A DNA stretch of 64,000 nucleotides from contig NZ_ACJM01000011.1 in NCBI RefSeq assembly GCF_000174415.1, positions 1-64,000 on the forward strand, given 5' to 3'. This document shows positions 30,678-39,248 of this stretch, one piece after another. The notes beneath the pieces were generated by a model, which saw only the letters and a list, made by a program, of their open reading frames with translations, ran no database searches and had not been told where the DNA came from. Source of the stretch: Dethiobacter alkaliphilus AHT 1 (lineage in GTDB: Bacteria; Bacillota; Dethiobacteria; Dethiobacterales; Dethiobacteraceae). Positions within the stretch are counted from its first letter, which is position 1. The number at the start of each line of letters is the position of its first letter. A program made the position numbers and the translations under genes.

Positions 30678-31022
30678 TACGTACCCTCCTACTTAATTCT
30701 TACTACATAATAAACATACACATCTTATCCACAAGTGGAAAAGTAGATTGTATGGGGCAAACGAGCTTATCCACAAATGCACGCAATTATCCACATTAAA
30801 TGTGGATAAAATGATAAAACAGCCAGTGGACAGGCTTTTTTGGCTAGTTTTGTGGAAAGTTATTAACATTTTATTAATAATTTTTTACAAACGAATTATG
30901 TAGTAAAAAAATATGCTTCAAACCAATACTATCTTAACAAAATCTTTCCAATGCTGCAATAGCGCATTGTGTATAAGCGATAAAAAGCAAGTAATATCAA
31001 GGGTTTATCCACAATCCAGACC
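30678..31022. other. oriC: Main DnaA-box cluster and AT-rich region of oriC
   Basis: Within the 429-bp gap between dnaA and rpmH there are five perfect DnaA boxes: 30725-30733, 30767-30775, 30787-30795 (plus orientation), 30801-30809 (reverse) and 31005-31013 (plus). Near matches lie at 30851-30859 and 30968-30976 (reverse). The boxes at 30787 and 30801 face each other. A strongly AT-rich stretch at about 30859-30915 is a candidate unwinding element. Gene direction changes here, which fits bidirectional replication. Confidence 0.9.
30707..30734 (-). promoter_or_regulatory. Possible dnaA promoter overlapping a DnaA box
   Basis: On the minus strand TTGTGG and TATTAT are separated by 16 nt, 30 bp before the dnaA start. 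The -35 element lies within the perfect DnaA box at 30725-30733, so DnaA would be able to block its own promoter. The -35 match is weak. Confidence 0.4.
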
Positions 31023-31051
31023 TTGACATGTAATAGTGAAAACGTTATAAT
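31023..31051 (+). promoter_or_regulatory. Consensus SigA promoter of rpmH
   Basis: TTGACA and TATAAT, both perfect, with a 17-nt spacer. It lies 56 bp before the rpmH start and only 10 bp from the last DnaA box. It probably drives rpmH-rnpA-yidD-yidC-jag. Confidence 0.92.
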
Positions 31052-31106
31052 CGGTTTGATATAGACAAGGATACCTTTATAGAGATAGTTTTAGGAGGTG
31101 TGAGGA

Positions 31107-31242
31107 TTGAAACGGACTTATCAGCCAAAAGTAAGAAAAAGAAAGCGGATTCACGGTTTTCGTAGCCGCATGTCTACGGCTGCGGGCCGTCTGATTATTA
31201 AAAGAAGACGCGCCAAAGGCAGAAAGAGACTGTCTGCTTAAC
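31107..31242 (+). CDS. rpmH: Ribosomal protein L34, apparent one-base frameshift
   Basis: L34 is a small, very basic protein of the large ribosomal subunit. The first 31 codons (TTG start, [18 protein letters not shown] and so on, ribosome site GGAGGTG) align residue for residue with L34. After ATT-ATT the sequence has five A bases (31200-31204) where four are needed; the expected tail [13 protein letters not shown] is encoded in the +1 frame and ends at TAA 31240-31242. Read as given, translation would leave the L34 frame and stop at TAG 31260-31262. L34 is highly conserved, so a sequencing or assembly error is most likely; a real mutation or recoding is less likely. Confidence 0.85.
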
Positions 31243-31270
31243 CTGCTGTATCCTGGTTTAGGGGAACGAT

Positions 31271-31621
31271 GTGGATAAGTATATGGAGAAAAAGGGACGT
31301 ATCACTAAAAACAGCGAATATCAACAGGTCTTTCAGCATGGTAAATCCGTGGCATCCCGTGGTCTGGTTTTGATAATGTTGAAAAATAATGCGAACGGGA
31401 ATCGCACCGGGTTTATTACCAGTAAAAAAATTGGCAATGCTGTGATACGAAACCGTGTGAAAAGATTGCTGAGGGAGACGTACAAAATGTATGCCGCCGA
31501 TCTGGCCACCGGCTATGATCTGGTTTTTGTGGCACGTCGTCCCGCAGCGGGTTTTGACTTTAAGCAGGCCGCCGCCGAGATGAGACGGGTTTTACAACGG
31601 GGCGGCCTTTTTACAGTTTAA
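31271..31621 (+). CDS. rnpA: Ribonuclease P protein component
   Basis: 116 residues, basic. It binds the RNase P RNA and helps cut 5' leaders from tRNA precursors. The signature RNRVKRLLRE is present, preceded by TSKKIGNAVI. The start is GTG with AGGGGA five bases before it; an ATG four codons later is an alternative. It follows rpmH in the usual order. Confidence 0.95.
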   Translation: MDKYMEKKGRITKNSEYQQVFQHGKSVASRGLVLIMLKNNANGNRTGFITSKKIGNAVIRNRVKRLLRETYKMYAADLATGYDLVFVARRPAAGFDFKQAAAEMRRVLQRGGLFTV

Positions 31622-31656
31622 ATTAAAAGAAGAACTTGAAAATAACAGGTGATATA

Positions 31657-31887
31657 ATGAAGTGGCCACTGATAGCACTGATATGGATTTACCAGAAATT
31701 CATTTCCCCCATGAAAAGACCCAGTTGCCGTTTCTATCCATCCTGTTCGCAATATGCCTTGGAAGCTTTGCAGCGTTATGGATTTATTCGGGGTACAATA
31801 ATGGCCCTTTGGCGGCTTTTGCGTTGCAATCCATTTAATCCCGGCGGTTACGACCCGGTGGAACCACAGAATAAAGGAGGCCACTAG
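31657..31887 (+). CDS. yidD: Membrane protein insertion efficiency factor YidD
   Basis: 76 residues. The core [22 protein letters not shown] with three cysteines and the [16 protein letters not shown] end are diagnostic. An N-terminal amphipathic helix should hold it at the membrane near YidC. ATG at 31657 has AGGTGA upstream; a TTG seven codons earlier is not favoured. Its stop codon directly abuts the yidC start. Confidence 0.95.
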   Translation: MKWPLIALIWIYQKFISPMKRPSCRFYPSCSQYALEALQRYGFIRGTIMALWRLLRCNPFNPGGYDPVEPQNKGGH

Positions 31888-32550
31888 ATGGGCGCCATTG
31901 TTGATTTTTTGAATGAGATTCTTATGTTTTTTAATAATGTCACCGGCAATTACGGAATTGCCATTATCTTGTTAACCCTTTTGATACGTCTTGTTACCTG
32001 GCCCCTGCAGAACAAACAGCTTACTTCAGCTAAAGCTATGCAGGAGTTGCAACCCGAACTAAAAAAATTACAGGAAAAATATAAGAATGATAAGGAAAAG
32101 CTTAACCAGGCAACAATGGAGCTGTGGAAAGAGCATAAGGTTAACCCCGCTGCTTCATGTTTGCCGTTATTGATTCAAATGCCGGTCTTATGGGCCATGT
32201 TTCAGGTTTTACGTGATCAGGTAACCATCGCTGATACCATGTTTTTGGGAATGGATATGACCGTATCCGTTATGGATCTGCGCGAACTGGGCCTTTTGTT
32301 TGCCGCCACCAGTATAGGTTACTACTTGCTGGTTATCATTTCCGGAGTGACCACCTTTTTGCAGCAGAAAATGATGATGAGCGACAAATCGCAGCAGGCT
32401 ATGATGATTATGATGCCCCTGATGCTTTTGTTCTTCAGTTTACAGTTCCCTGCAGGTTTGGTTCTGTACTGGGTGGTAAACAACTCTTTGTCCATTGGCC
32501 AGCACTTCCTTATCAATAAGAACGTCAAGAAAGGAGCGGTCACCGAATAA
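31888..32550 (+). CDS. yidC: Membrane protein insertase YidC/Oxa1 family
   Basis: 220 residues with five likely transmembrane segments. It helps membrane proteins insert, alone or with Sec. TLLIRLVTWPLQNKQ carries the Arg of the hydrophilic groove; a charged cytoplasmic hairpin with LQPELKKLQEKYKND follows, then NPAASCLPLLIQMPVLWAMF. No lipobox is present, unlike Bacillus SpoIIIJ. GGAGG lies 10 bases before the start. Its end overlaps jag by one base. Confidence 0.95.
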   Translation: MGAIVDFLNEILMFFNNVTGNYGIAIILLTLLIRLVTWPLQNKQLTSAKAMQELQPELKKLQEKYKNDKEKLNQATMELWKEHKVNPAASCLPLLIQMPVLWAMFQVLRDQVTIADTMFLGMDMTVSVMDLRELGLLFAATSIGYYLLVIISGVTTFLQQKMMMSDKSQQAMMIMMPLMLLFFSLQFPAGLVLYWVVNNSLSIGQHFLINKNVKKGAVTE

Positions 32551-33170
32551 TGCGATCTGCAGAGGCTACGGGAAAAACAGTGGGTGAAGCTACACAAAAA
32601 GCTTTGGAAGAATTGGGAATAGATGCAGAATATGCTGAGGTAGAAACCCTGGAAGAACCTTCCAACGGGTTGTTTGGCCTGATTGGCTCAAAATTGGCTC
32701 GAGTACGCGTCACTGAAAAAGAAAGGCCGGAAAACTATCTGCTTGAATTTTTAAACGGCATCATGACCAAGATGAATCTTGACGGAGATGTGGAAATTAT
32801 TAAGGATGATGACATTCTGAAAATGAATGTGAGCGGACCTAAAATGGGCATGCTAATCGGCAAACGGGGCCAAACACTCAATGCCCTGCAGTATCTGCTT
32901 AATGTGGCCTACCATAAGCGTTTCAGCGGCCAGAGCCGCCGTGTTATCCTGGATGTGGAAGATTACCGGGAAAAACGTGAGGAAACCCTACGGGTGCTTG
33001 CTTCCAACCTGGCAAAAAAAGCTCTGAGAAATGGCAAGCAGGTTATTCTGGAGCCCATGTCCCCCCAGGAAAGAAGAATTATCCACACTGCTCTGCAGGA
33101 CCATCCCGATGTTTCCACCTATAGCCAGGGCGATGAACCTTACAGGAAAGTGGTCATCGCGCCCAGGTAA
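32550..33170 (+). CDS. jag: RNA-binding protein Jag (KhpB)
   Basis: 206 residues: a Jag-N domain (TGKTVGEATQKALEELG), a KH domain with GMLIGKRGQTLNALQYL, and an R3H domain with PMSPQERRIIHTAL and GDEPYRKVVI. It binds RNA and is linked to cell envelope growth in Firmicutes. Its start shares a base with the yidC stop (TAATG), so the genes are translationally coupled. It is the last of the rpmH group; a terminator follows. A perfect DnaA box at 33079-33087 falls inside the coding region. Confidence 0.95.
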   Translation: MRSAEATGKTVGEATQKALEELGIDAEYAEVETLEEPSNGLFGLIGSKLARVRVTEKERPENYLLEFLNGIMTKMNLDGDVEIIKDDDILKMNVSGPKMGMLIGKRGQTLNALQYLLNVAYHKRFSGQSRRVILDVEDYREKREETLRVLASNLAKKALRNGKQVILEPMSPQERRIIHTALQDHPDVSTYSQGDEPYRKVVIAPR

Positions 33171-33181
33171 TTAATTTCAAT

Positions 33182-33213
33182 AAACCGCGGCTCATATGGG
33201 CGGCGGTTTTTTT
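33182..33213 (+). terminator. Terminator after jag
   Basis: Paired arms AAACCGC and GCGGTTT enclose a second small palindrome, followed by a T run. It ends the rpmH-to-jag transcript before mnmE. Confidence 0.8.
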
Positions 33214-33246
33214 ACACACACACAAACTGTTAAAGAGGTGGCTTTT

Positions 33247-34629
33247 ATGCATGAAGATACCATTGCCGCCATAGCAACCCCTGTGGGTGAGGGCGGTATA
33301 GGTATTGTCAGAATCAGCGGCCCCCAGGCCAAAGATATTGGCAAAGAACTGTTTCGTTTCCATCGGCCTGTGCAGAATCCACAGAGCCATAAGCTTTATT
33401 ACGGCCATGTTATTGGGGAGGGCGGCGAAGTACTGGATGAAGCTTTGCTGGCCTTTATGCACTCCCCCCGTACATATACCACCGAAGATGTGGTGGAAAT
33501 CAACTGTCACGGTGGAATTATGCCGCTTAAAAAAACGCTGGAGCGAACCCTGCAGTTAGGTGCCAGGCTGGCGGAAGCGGGAGAGTTTACGCAACGGGCT
33601 TTTTTAAACGGCCGTATAGACCTGGCTCAGGCTGAAGCAGTAATCCAGATCATCCGGGCCCGCACCGAAACAGCCATGCAGTTAAGTGTGGCCCAGCTGC
33701 AGGGCCGTCTCTCCCAAAAGGTTGGAGAAATCAGGCAGCAGCTCCTTTCGGTGCTGGCGCATATGGAAGCCTCCATCGATTTTCCCGAACACCAGGATGT
33801 GGAAGATGTGGCTTTTGTGCAGCTCAGGGAAGCAGCTGAGCTGGCCCACAAAGAAATTGACTTGCTGTTACAAACAGCAGATAAGGGCCGTATATTACGG
33901 GAGGGGTTACGAACCGCCATTGTGGGCCGTCCCAATGTGGGTAAAAGTTCCCTGCTCAATGCCCTGTTAAAGGAGCAGAGAGCCATTGTTACCGATATAC
34001 CCGGAACCACCCGGGATGTGCTGGAGGAAAGCGTTAACCTGGGGGGCATAGCTCTTACCATGGTAGATACCGCCGGCATCCGGGAAACCACAGATACCGT
34101 GGAAAAAATGGGTGTGGAGAGGTCGCGGGAGGCCCTGGGGCAGGCAGATTTGGTCCTTTATGTTTTAGATGCCTCCGATGATCTCACTGCGGAAGATATA
34201 GAACTGCTGCAGGCGGCCGGTGAGAAACCCCTTATTGTGATTGTTAATAAAACAGATTTGGTCAGCAGCCCGGCAGATGTGACAACCAAGCTGCACAGTG
34301 AGTTGGCTTCTGTGCCGGTTGTGCCCATGTCGGTGGTGGAAAACAGAGGTTTGCAGGAATTGGAGGAGGCCATTGTTTCTCTGGTTTTTCAGGGCGATGT
34401 TAAGCCCTCCCAGTCGGCAATGGTTACTTCTGCCCGACATAAAGATGCTTTGAGCCGTTCGCTTACCTTTTTGCAGGACATGCTTTCAGCTTTGGAAAGT
34501 GGTTTTGCCATTGATCTGCTGGCCATAGATTTACATTCGGCCCTGGATGCCCTGGGGGAAATTACCGGTGAGACTGTGGGAGCAGATCTGGCTGATGAAA
34601 TATTCAGTGCCTTTTGTATCGGGAAGTAA
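33247..34629 (+). CDS. mnmE: tRNA modification GTPase MnmE
   Basis: 460 residues. With MnmG it adds the carboxymethylaminomethyl group to U34 of certain tRNAs. The N-terminal folate-binding domain starts [20 protein letters not shown]; the G domain has [35 protein letters not shown] and NKTDL; the C-terminus has the conserved FCIGK. ATG at 33247 has GAGGTGG upstream; the frame is open 17 codons earlier through the terminator hairpin, which is not coding. Confidence 0.97.
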   Translation: MHEDTIAAIATPVGEGGIGIVRISGPQAKDIGKELFRFHRPVQNPQSHKLYYGHVIGEGGEVLDEALLAFMHSPRTYTTEDVVEINCHGGIMPLKKTLERTLQLGARLAEAGEFTQRAFLNGRIDLAQAEAVIQIIRARTETAMQLSVAQLQGRLSQKVGEIRQQLLSVLAHMEASIDFPEHQDVEDVAFVQLREAAELAHKEIDLLLQTADKGRILREGLRTAIVGRPNVGKSSLLNALLKEQRAIVTDIPGTTRDVLEESVNLGGIALTMVDTAGIRETTDTVEKMGVERSREALGQADLVLYVLDASDDLTAEDIELLQAAGEKPLIVIVNKTDLVSSPADVTTKLHSELASVPVVPMSVVENRGLQELEEAIVSLVFQGDVKPSQSAMVTSARHKDALSRSLTFLQDMLSALESGFAIDLLAIDLHSALDALGEITGETVGADLADEIFSAFCIGK

Positions 34630-34650
34630 ACATAGTTTGAGGTGAGGCAG

Positions 34651-36534
34651 ATGAATTTTCTCGGAGGAGAATACCATGTGGTTGTTATCGGAGCAGGTCA
34701 TGCCGGCAGTGAAGCGGCGCTGGCCTCTGCTCGCATGGGCTGTAAGACATTACTGTTAACATTGAACCTGGACGCGGTGGCTCTCATGCCCTGTAACCCG
34801 GCCATAGGTGGTCCCGCCAAGGGACATTTGGTCCGTGAAGTGGATGCGCTGGGTGGTGAAATGGGCAAGGTCATTGACCGGACCAAAATTCAGATACGCA
34901 TGTTAAATACCGCCAAGGGGCCCGCTGTCCATGCGCTGCGTGCCCAGGCTGACAAATGGGTCTACCAGCGGGAGATGCGTACTGTTTTGGAGAATACCCC
35001 GAACCTGGATTTACAGCAAGCTACCGTGGAAAGGTTTCAGGTCAAGGGTGGCCGGATCCGCGGTGTGATAACTCAAAACGGTACAATGTATAAAACACAA
35101 GCGGTGGTGCTCACCGCGGGAACATACCTGCGGGGCCGTATTATTGTGGGCGCTTCCATGACTGCCGGTGGGCCCAACGGTCAGTTGGCCAGCACTAAAC
35201 TTTCCGGCTATCTGAAGCGTATCGGTTTGGAGCTTTTACGTTTTAAAACCGGCACCCCGCCCCGTATTCACCGCGATTCCATCGATTTTAGCAAAACTGT
35301 GATTCAACCAGGTGATGAAGACCCCTTTTCTTTTTCCTTTGCCCAGGTACCGCCAAAGATTGAATCAGTTCCCTGTTGGCTCACTCATACCACCGAGGAG
35401 ACCCATCGGGTTATTCAGGAAAACCTGCACCGCTCTCCTTTATATGCCGGGGATATTGAAGGTGTGGGTCCCCGCTATTGTCCTTCCATTGAAGATAAGG
35501 TGGTCCGCTTTAGTGAGCGTCCTTCCCATCAGGTTTTTCTGGAGCCGGAAGGACGCAATACAGCTGAGTTTTATGTCCAGGGGATGTCCACCAGCCTGCC
35601 TGAAGATGTGCAGCGCGCCATGTTAAAAACTATCCCCGGCCTGGAAAATGTGTTGATTATGCGCCCCGGGTATGCCATAGAATATGACTGCATTGATCCG
35701 CTGCAGCTTAAACCCACCATGGAAACAAAAACGGTTGCGGGACTCTTCAGTGCCGGACAGATTAACGGTTCTTCCGGTTATGAAGAAGCGGCGGCCCAGG
35801 GGATTGTGGCCGGAATTAATGCTGCTTTAACCTTTAAGGGCCAACCTCCGCTGCATATAGACCGTTCCATGGCCTACATCGGAGTATTAATTGATGATCT
35901 GGTAACCAAAGGCACCTCTGAACCGTACCGGATGATGACCTCCCGTGCCGAATACCGTCTGCTTCTCCGGCAGGATAATGCGGATCTGCGCCTGACCCCG
36001 CTGGGACACAGAGCGGGCCTGGTATCAGAAGAACGCTTTCAGAAATTCCAGGAGAAATGCCGCGCTGTGGAGGAGGAAATAGAGCGCCTTAACTCTGTAA
36101 ACATCTCTCCTGCTGCGGCTGTAAATGACTTACTGCAGGAAAAAGGCAGCAAGCCTCTTTCCGGTCCTGTGGCCGCCGGGCAGTTGCTTAAACGACCTGA
36201 ATTAACCTATGATGCCATAATTCATATCCTGGGTGAAGAACATCGTCTGAGCGGGGAGGCAGCCCGTCAGGTGGAAATTCAAATAAAATATCAGGGTTAT
36301 ATAGAAAAACAGTTACAGCAAATTGAGAAATATAAAAAAATGGAAAACAAAGCATTGCCCGAAGACCTTCCTTATTGTGATTTGGATGGGTTATCCACAG
36401 AAGCTGTGGAAAAGCTGATGAAAATCCGCCCCCGTTCTGTGGGTCAGGCCAGCCGTATTTCCGGAGTATCTCCAGCAGACATTGCGGTGCTTTTGGTTTA
36501 TATGGAGCAGCGGCGCCGACGGGAGGGACGCTAA
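34651..36534 (+). CDS. mnmG: tRNA uridine-5-carboxymethylaminomethyl modification enzyme MnmG
   Basis: 627 residues, the FAD partner of MnmE. The FAD motif is [60 protein letters not shown] and [21 protein letters not shown] are family markers, and the helical C-terminus binds MnmE. ATG at 34651 with GAGGTGA is preferred over a GTG three codons earlier. A DnaA box lies inside the gene at 36391-36399. Confidence 0.97.
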   Translation: MNFLGGEYHVVVIGAGHAGSEAALASARMGCKTLLLTLNLDAVALMPCNPAIGGPAKGHLVREVDALGGEMGKVIDRTKIQIRMLNTAKGPAVHALRAQADKWVYQREMRTVLENTPNLDLQQATVERFQVKGGRIRGVITQNGTMYKTQAVVLTAGTYLRGRIIVGASMTAGGPNGQLASTKLSGYLKRIGLELLRFKTGTPPRIHRDSIDFSKTVIQPGDEDPFSFSFAQVPPKIESVPCWLTHTTEETHRVIQENLHRSPLYAGDIEGVGPRYCPSIEDKVVRFSERPSHQVFLEPEGRNTAEFYVQGMSTSLPEDVQRAMLKTIPGLENVLIMRPGYAIEYDCIDPLQLKPTMETKTVAGLFSAGQINGSSGYEEAAAQGIVAGINAALTFKGQPPLHIDRSMAYIGVLIDDLVTKGTSEPYRMMTSRAEYRLLLRQDNADLRLTPLGHRAGLVSEERFQKFQEKCRAVEEEIERLNSVNISPAAAVNDLLQEKGSKPLSGPVAAGQLLKRPELTYDAIIHILGEEHRLSGEAARQVEIQIKYQGYIEKQLQQIEKYKKMENKALPEDLPYCDLDGLSTEAVEKLMKIRPRSVGQASRISGVSPADIAVLLVYMEQRRRREGR

Positions 36535-36536
36535 AT

Positions 36537-37244
36537 ATGCGTGATAAGATATGGGAACTGGCAAAGACTCGCAACATTACCCTGCCGCCGGAAGCTCCGG
36601 ACAGATTTGAGATGTATTACAGGCAACTGGTGGAAGCTAACCGGCAGGTTAATTTGACCCGTATTACCGAGCCGGCAGAGGTAATGATCAAGCATTTCCT
36701 GGATTCTCTGGAAGTTCTCTCTGCCTGCCGGGAATTTAAGGGCCCCCTACTGGATGTGGGAACAGGGGCCGGCCTGCCTGGAATCCCCTTAAAGATAGCC
36801 TGTCCGCAAATTTCTCTCACGTTATTGGACTCCTCCAAGAAGCGAGTCTCCTTTCTTAAGGATCTGGTTTCCGCTTTGGAATTGGAGAATGTCACAGTTA
36901 TCCACGGTCGGGCCGAAGATTATGCCCGGCAGGATGATTACCGGGAACAATTCCCCTTTGTTGTTTCCCGGGCCGTTGCCAGACTGAATGTGCTGGCGGA
37001 GCTTTGTCTGCCCTTTGTCTCCCAAAACGGTTATTTTGTAGCTTATAAGGGACCGGAAGGAGCAACCGAATTGCAAGAGGCACAAAATGCCCTCTCCCAA
37101 TTGGGCGGTGCGCCGGGAAAAGAGTGGCGCTACCAGCTTCCAGAGAATATGGGTGAGAGGTCACTGCTTTTTTTGCGTAAGCTGGAGACCACACCGGCAA
37201 AATACCCCCGCAAGGCAGGATTACCGGAAAAACGCCCTTTATAG
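36537..37244 (+). CDS. rsmG: 16S rRNA (guanine527-N7)-methyltransferase RsmG
   Basis: 235 residues. It methylates G527 of 16S rRNA using S-adenosylmethionine. The SAM-binding motif is LLDVGTGAGLPGIPLKIA; LTLLDSSKKRVSFL and VVSRAVARLNVLAEL follow, and it opens with the helical region containing NLTRI and HFLDSL. It starts 2 nt after mnmG. A strong hairpin follows. Confidence 0.96.
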   Translation: MRDKIWELAKTRNITLPPEAPDRFEMYYRQLVEANRQVNLTRITEPAEVMIKHFLDSLEVLSACREFKGPLLDVGTGAGLPGIPLKIACPQISLTLLDSSKKRVSFLKDLVSALELENVTVIHGRAEDYARQDDYREQFPFVVSRAVARLNVLAELCLPFVSQNGYFVAYKGPEGATELQEAQNALSQLGGAPGKEWRYQLPENMGERSLLFLRKLETTPAKYPRKAGLPEKRPL

Positions 37245-37277
37245 CTGAGACCTTGATACTTTTTGCAGTATAGTATG

Positions 37278-37310
37278 GCGCAAAAGACAAAATTTGTCTT
37301 TTGCGCTTAT
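37278..37310 (+). terminator. Hairpin after rsmG
   Basis: A 14-bp perfect inverted repeat (GCGCAAAAGACAAA and its complement) with almost no separation, then TTATTTTATT. A good terminator for the mnmE-mnmG-rsmG transcript. It may work in both directions because of the A-rich stem. Confidence 0.75.
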
Positions 37311-37417
37311 TTTATTCCCCGAATGTTTTCATTTTCTTCCCGGCAAGATGGCAGGATATTCCTTTCCTGTGTCGAAAAATATAGTTATGCTAAACTAACC
37401 CGAACGGAGGTAATTTA

Positions 37418-38317
37418 ATGGCGGAGGAATTAAAAACCCTTATGGAGATTGAGGAAACCCAGTTCGATCAGGAGCAGATTCAATACATAGCCATTGCAAA
37501 TATTCGACCAAACCCCTACCAACCACGTAAAAACATCGAAGAGGAAAAAATATATGAGTTGGCGCAGTCAATTAAAACTTACGGGCTGCTCCAACCTGTA
37601 ATTGCCCGTAAGTCTGCCACCGGCTATGAACTGGTGGCGGGGCACCGCCGGCTGTTGGCCTGTAAGAAACTTGGTTGGGCAGAAGTACCGGCCATAGTCA
37701 GGGAATTATCCAACAGTGCCATGGCCACCGTGGCTCTCATTGAGAACCTGCAGCGGGAAAACCTCTCCTTTTTGGAAGAGGCACAGGGCTATGAAAGCCT
37801 GATTCGCGAGTTTAAGTTAACCCAGGAAGTGCTGGCGCAAAGGCTGGGGAAGTCCCAATCCACCATCGCCAACAAGCTGCGTATTCTCAAACTTCCGCGG
37901 GAAGTAAAAGAGAAGTTGCAGATACAGGAGTTGACGGAGCGGCACGCCCGTGCCCTGCTCAAGCTACCTGGCGAAGAAGATCAGTTAAAAATTCTGCAGG
38001 AAGTATGTAACCTGCGTTATACGGTTCAGCAGACTGAGAAACGGGTGGCGGATTATCTCAGTAACCTGGAGCCCACTGCGGTGAAGGAGCGTAAAAAAGT
38101 TATTATCCGCGATATCCGTATTTTCCTGAACACTGTCCGCCAGGCTGTCTCTATCCTGGAAGCCGGCGGGTTAAATGCCCGACTACAGGAAAATGATCTT
38201 GGTGACAGTATTGAGGTTACCATTCGGCTTCCCAAAAACAAAAAGAATTCTGCTCAGGCTGTTAAATCGACATCGGTTGCTGCCGCAGTACAGCGCCCAT
38301 TATTGCCCGGGCAATAA
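37418..38317 (+). CDS. noc: Nucleoid occlusion protein Noc (ParB family)
   Basis: 299 residues. Noc binds DNA sites across the chromosome, needs CTP, and keeps the division septum off the nucleoid. The ParB N-domain has NPYQPRKNI and ELVAGHRRLLACKKLG (residues 71-86), the middle domain ALIENLQRENLSFLEEA, and the helix-turn-helix LAQRLGKSQSTIANKLRILKLP, which is Noc-like (TERHARALL, QTEKRVADYL). The CTP motif, normally GERR, is GHRR at 75-78. It lies before soj and parB, the usual place in Firmicutes. A matching binding palindrome lies at 43457. Confidence 0.93.
   Translation: MAEELKTLMEIEETQFDQEQIQYIAIANIRPNPYQPRKNIEEEKIYELAQSIKTYGLLQPVIARKSATGYELVAGHRRLLACKKLGWAEVPAIVRELSNSAMATVALIENLQRENLSFLEEAQGYESLIREFKLTQEVLAQRLGKSQSTIANKLRILKLPREVKEKLQIQELTERHARALLKLPGEEDQLKILQEVCNLRYTVQQTEKRVADYLSNLEPTAVKERKKVIIRDIRIFLNTVRQAVSILEAGGLNARLQENDLGDSIEVTIRLPKNKKNSAQAVKSTSVAAAVQRPLLPGQ
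38300..38317. promoter_or_regulatory. 18-bp perfect palindrome at the end of noc
   Basis: TTATTGCCCGGGCAATAA is perfectly symmetric and includes the noc stop codon. Its core ATTGCCCGGGCAAT differs from the Noc-binding palindrome ATTTCCCGGGAAAT by one symmetric base pair, so it could be a weak Noc site; it could also be a hairpin in the mRNA. Confidence 0.45.
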
Positions 38318-38471
38318 GCATTGCTAGGGCAAGACTGTTAACTTGCGGAATCGACTTTGCCGCAATCCGGACAATGTTCGACCTGAAAATACATGAAAAT
38401 CATGCCACCCTGCAGGAGAAGAGCCAAAATTCGCGAATTTATATCGTACTGCGGAGAAGCGAGGTGGAATC

Positions 38472-39248
38472 ATGTCCCGTGTAATTGCGGTGGCTAACCA
38501 AAAAGGCGGTGTGGGGAAAACTACCACATCGGTGAATCTGAGTGCGTGCCTGGCTGCACAAGGACGTTCTGTCCTGCTCTTGGATATCGATCCTCAGGGG
38601 AATGCCACAAGTGGAATAGGACAGGAAAAAAAGAATATTAAAGTATGTATTTACGATGCATTAATTAATGAACTGCCCTTAAAAAACATTATTATTAAAT
38701 CCGTCATTAAGAACCTGGATTTGGTTCCGGCCACCATTCAGCTGGCAGGTGCTGAAATTGAGCTGGTACCAACCATGTCCCGTGAAGTTCGGCTACGCCG
38801 CGTCCTGGAAGAGGTCAGAGATTTATACGATTACATAATCATAGATTGTCCTCCTTCCCTGGGCTTGTTAACCATTAATGCCCTAACTGCTGCCGACACT
38901 GTTTTGGTACCAATTCAGTGTGAATATTATGCCCTGGAGGGGCTAAGCCAGCTGACTAATACGGTAAAGCTGGTGCAGAAGCACTTAAACACAGAACTGC
39001 GGTATGAAGGTGTGGTGCTGACAATGTTTGATTCCCGCACCAACCTGGCAAACCAGGTGGCCGACGAGGTGCACAACTATTTTGGTAATAAAGTATTTAA
39101 AACTGTGATTCCCCGGAACGTGCGCCTCAGTGAAGCTCCCAGTCACGGACAACCCATCATTGTCTATGACGAGCGCTCCAAAGGCGCAGAAACATATATA
39201 GAATTGGCAAAGGAAGTGATGGCCAATGAGCAAAAAGCGGCTGGGTAA
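38472..39248 (+). CDS. soj: Chromosome partitioning ATPase Soj (ParA)
   Basis: 258 residues. A Walker-type ATPase that moves ParB-bound origins and affects DnaA. The deviant Walker A is NQKGGVGKTTTSVNLSACLA, Walker A' region DIDPQGNATSGIG, and Walker B DYIIIDCPPSLGLLT. The ATG has GAGGTGG upstream. It overlaps parB by 23 nt. The 154-bp gap to noc shows no other feature. Confidence 0.96.
   Translation: MSRVIAVANQKGGVGKTTTSVNLSACLAAQGRSVLLLDIDPQGNATSGIGQEKKNIKVCIYDALINELPLKNIIIKSVIKNLDLVPATIQLAGAEIELVPTMSREVRLRRVLEEVRDLYDYIIIDCPPSLGLLTINALTAADTVLVPIQCEYYALEGLSQLTNTVKLVQKHLNTELRYEGVVLTMFDSRTNLANQVADEVHNYFGNKVFKTVIPRNVRLSEAPSHGQPIIVYDERSKGAETYIELAKEVMANEQKAAG

Noticed and set aside
31200-31208. 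Programmed -1 frameshift signal in rpmH
   Set aside because: Restoring L34 needs a +1 shift, and the bases do not form an in-frame X-XXY-YYZ heptamer. An indel error is simpler.
33196-33246. Upstream start for mnmE
   Set aside because: The added codons run through the jag terminator hairpin and do not match MnmE.
36391-36399. Perfect DnaA boxes inside mnmG (36391) and jag (33079)
   Set aside because: They are single boxes inside coding regions, far from the clustered boxes and AT-rich DNA. They may titrate DnaA but are not origin parts.
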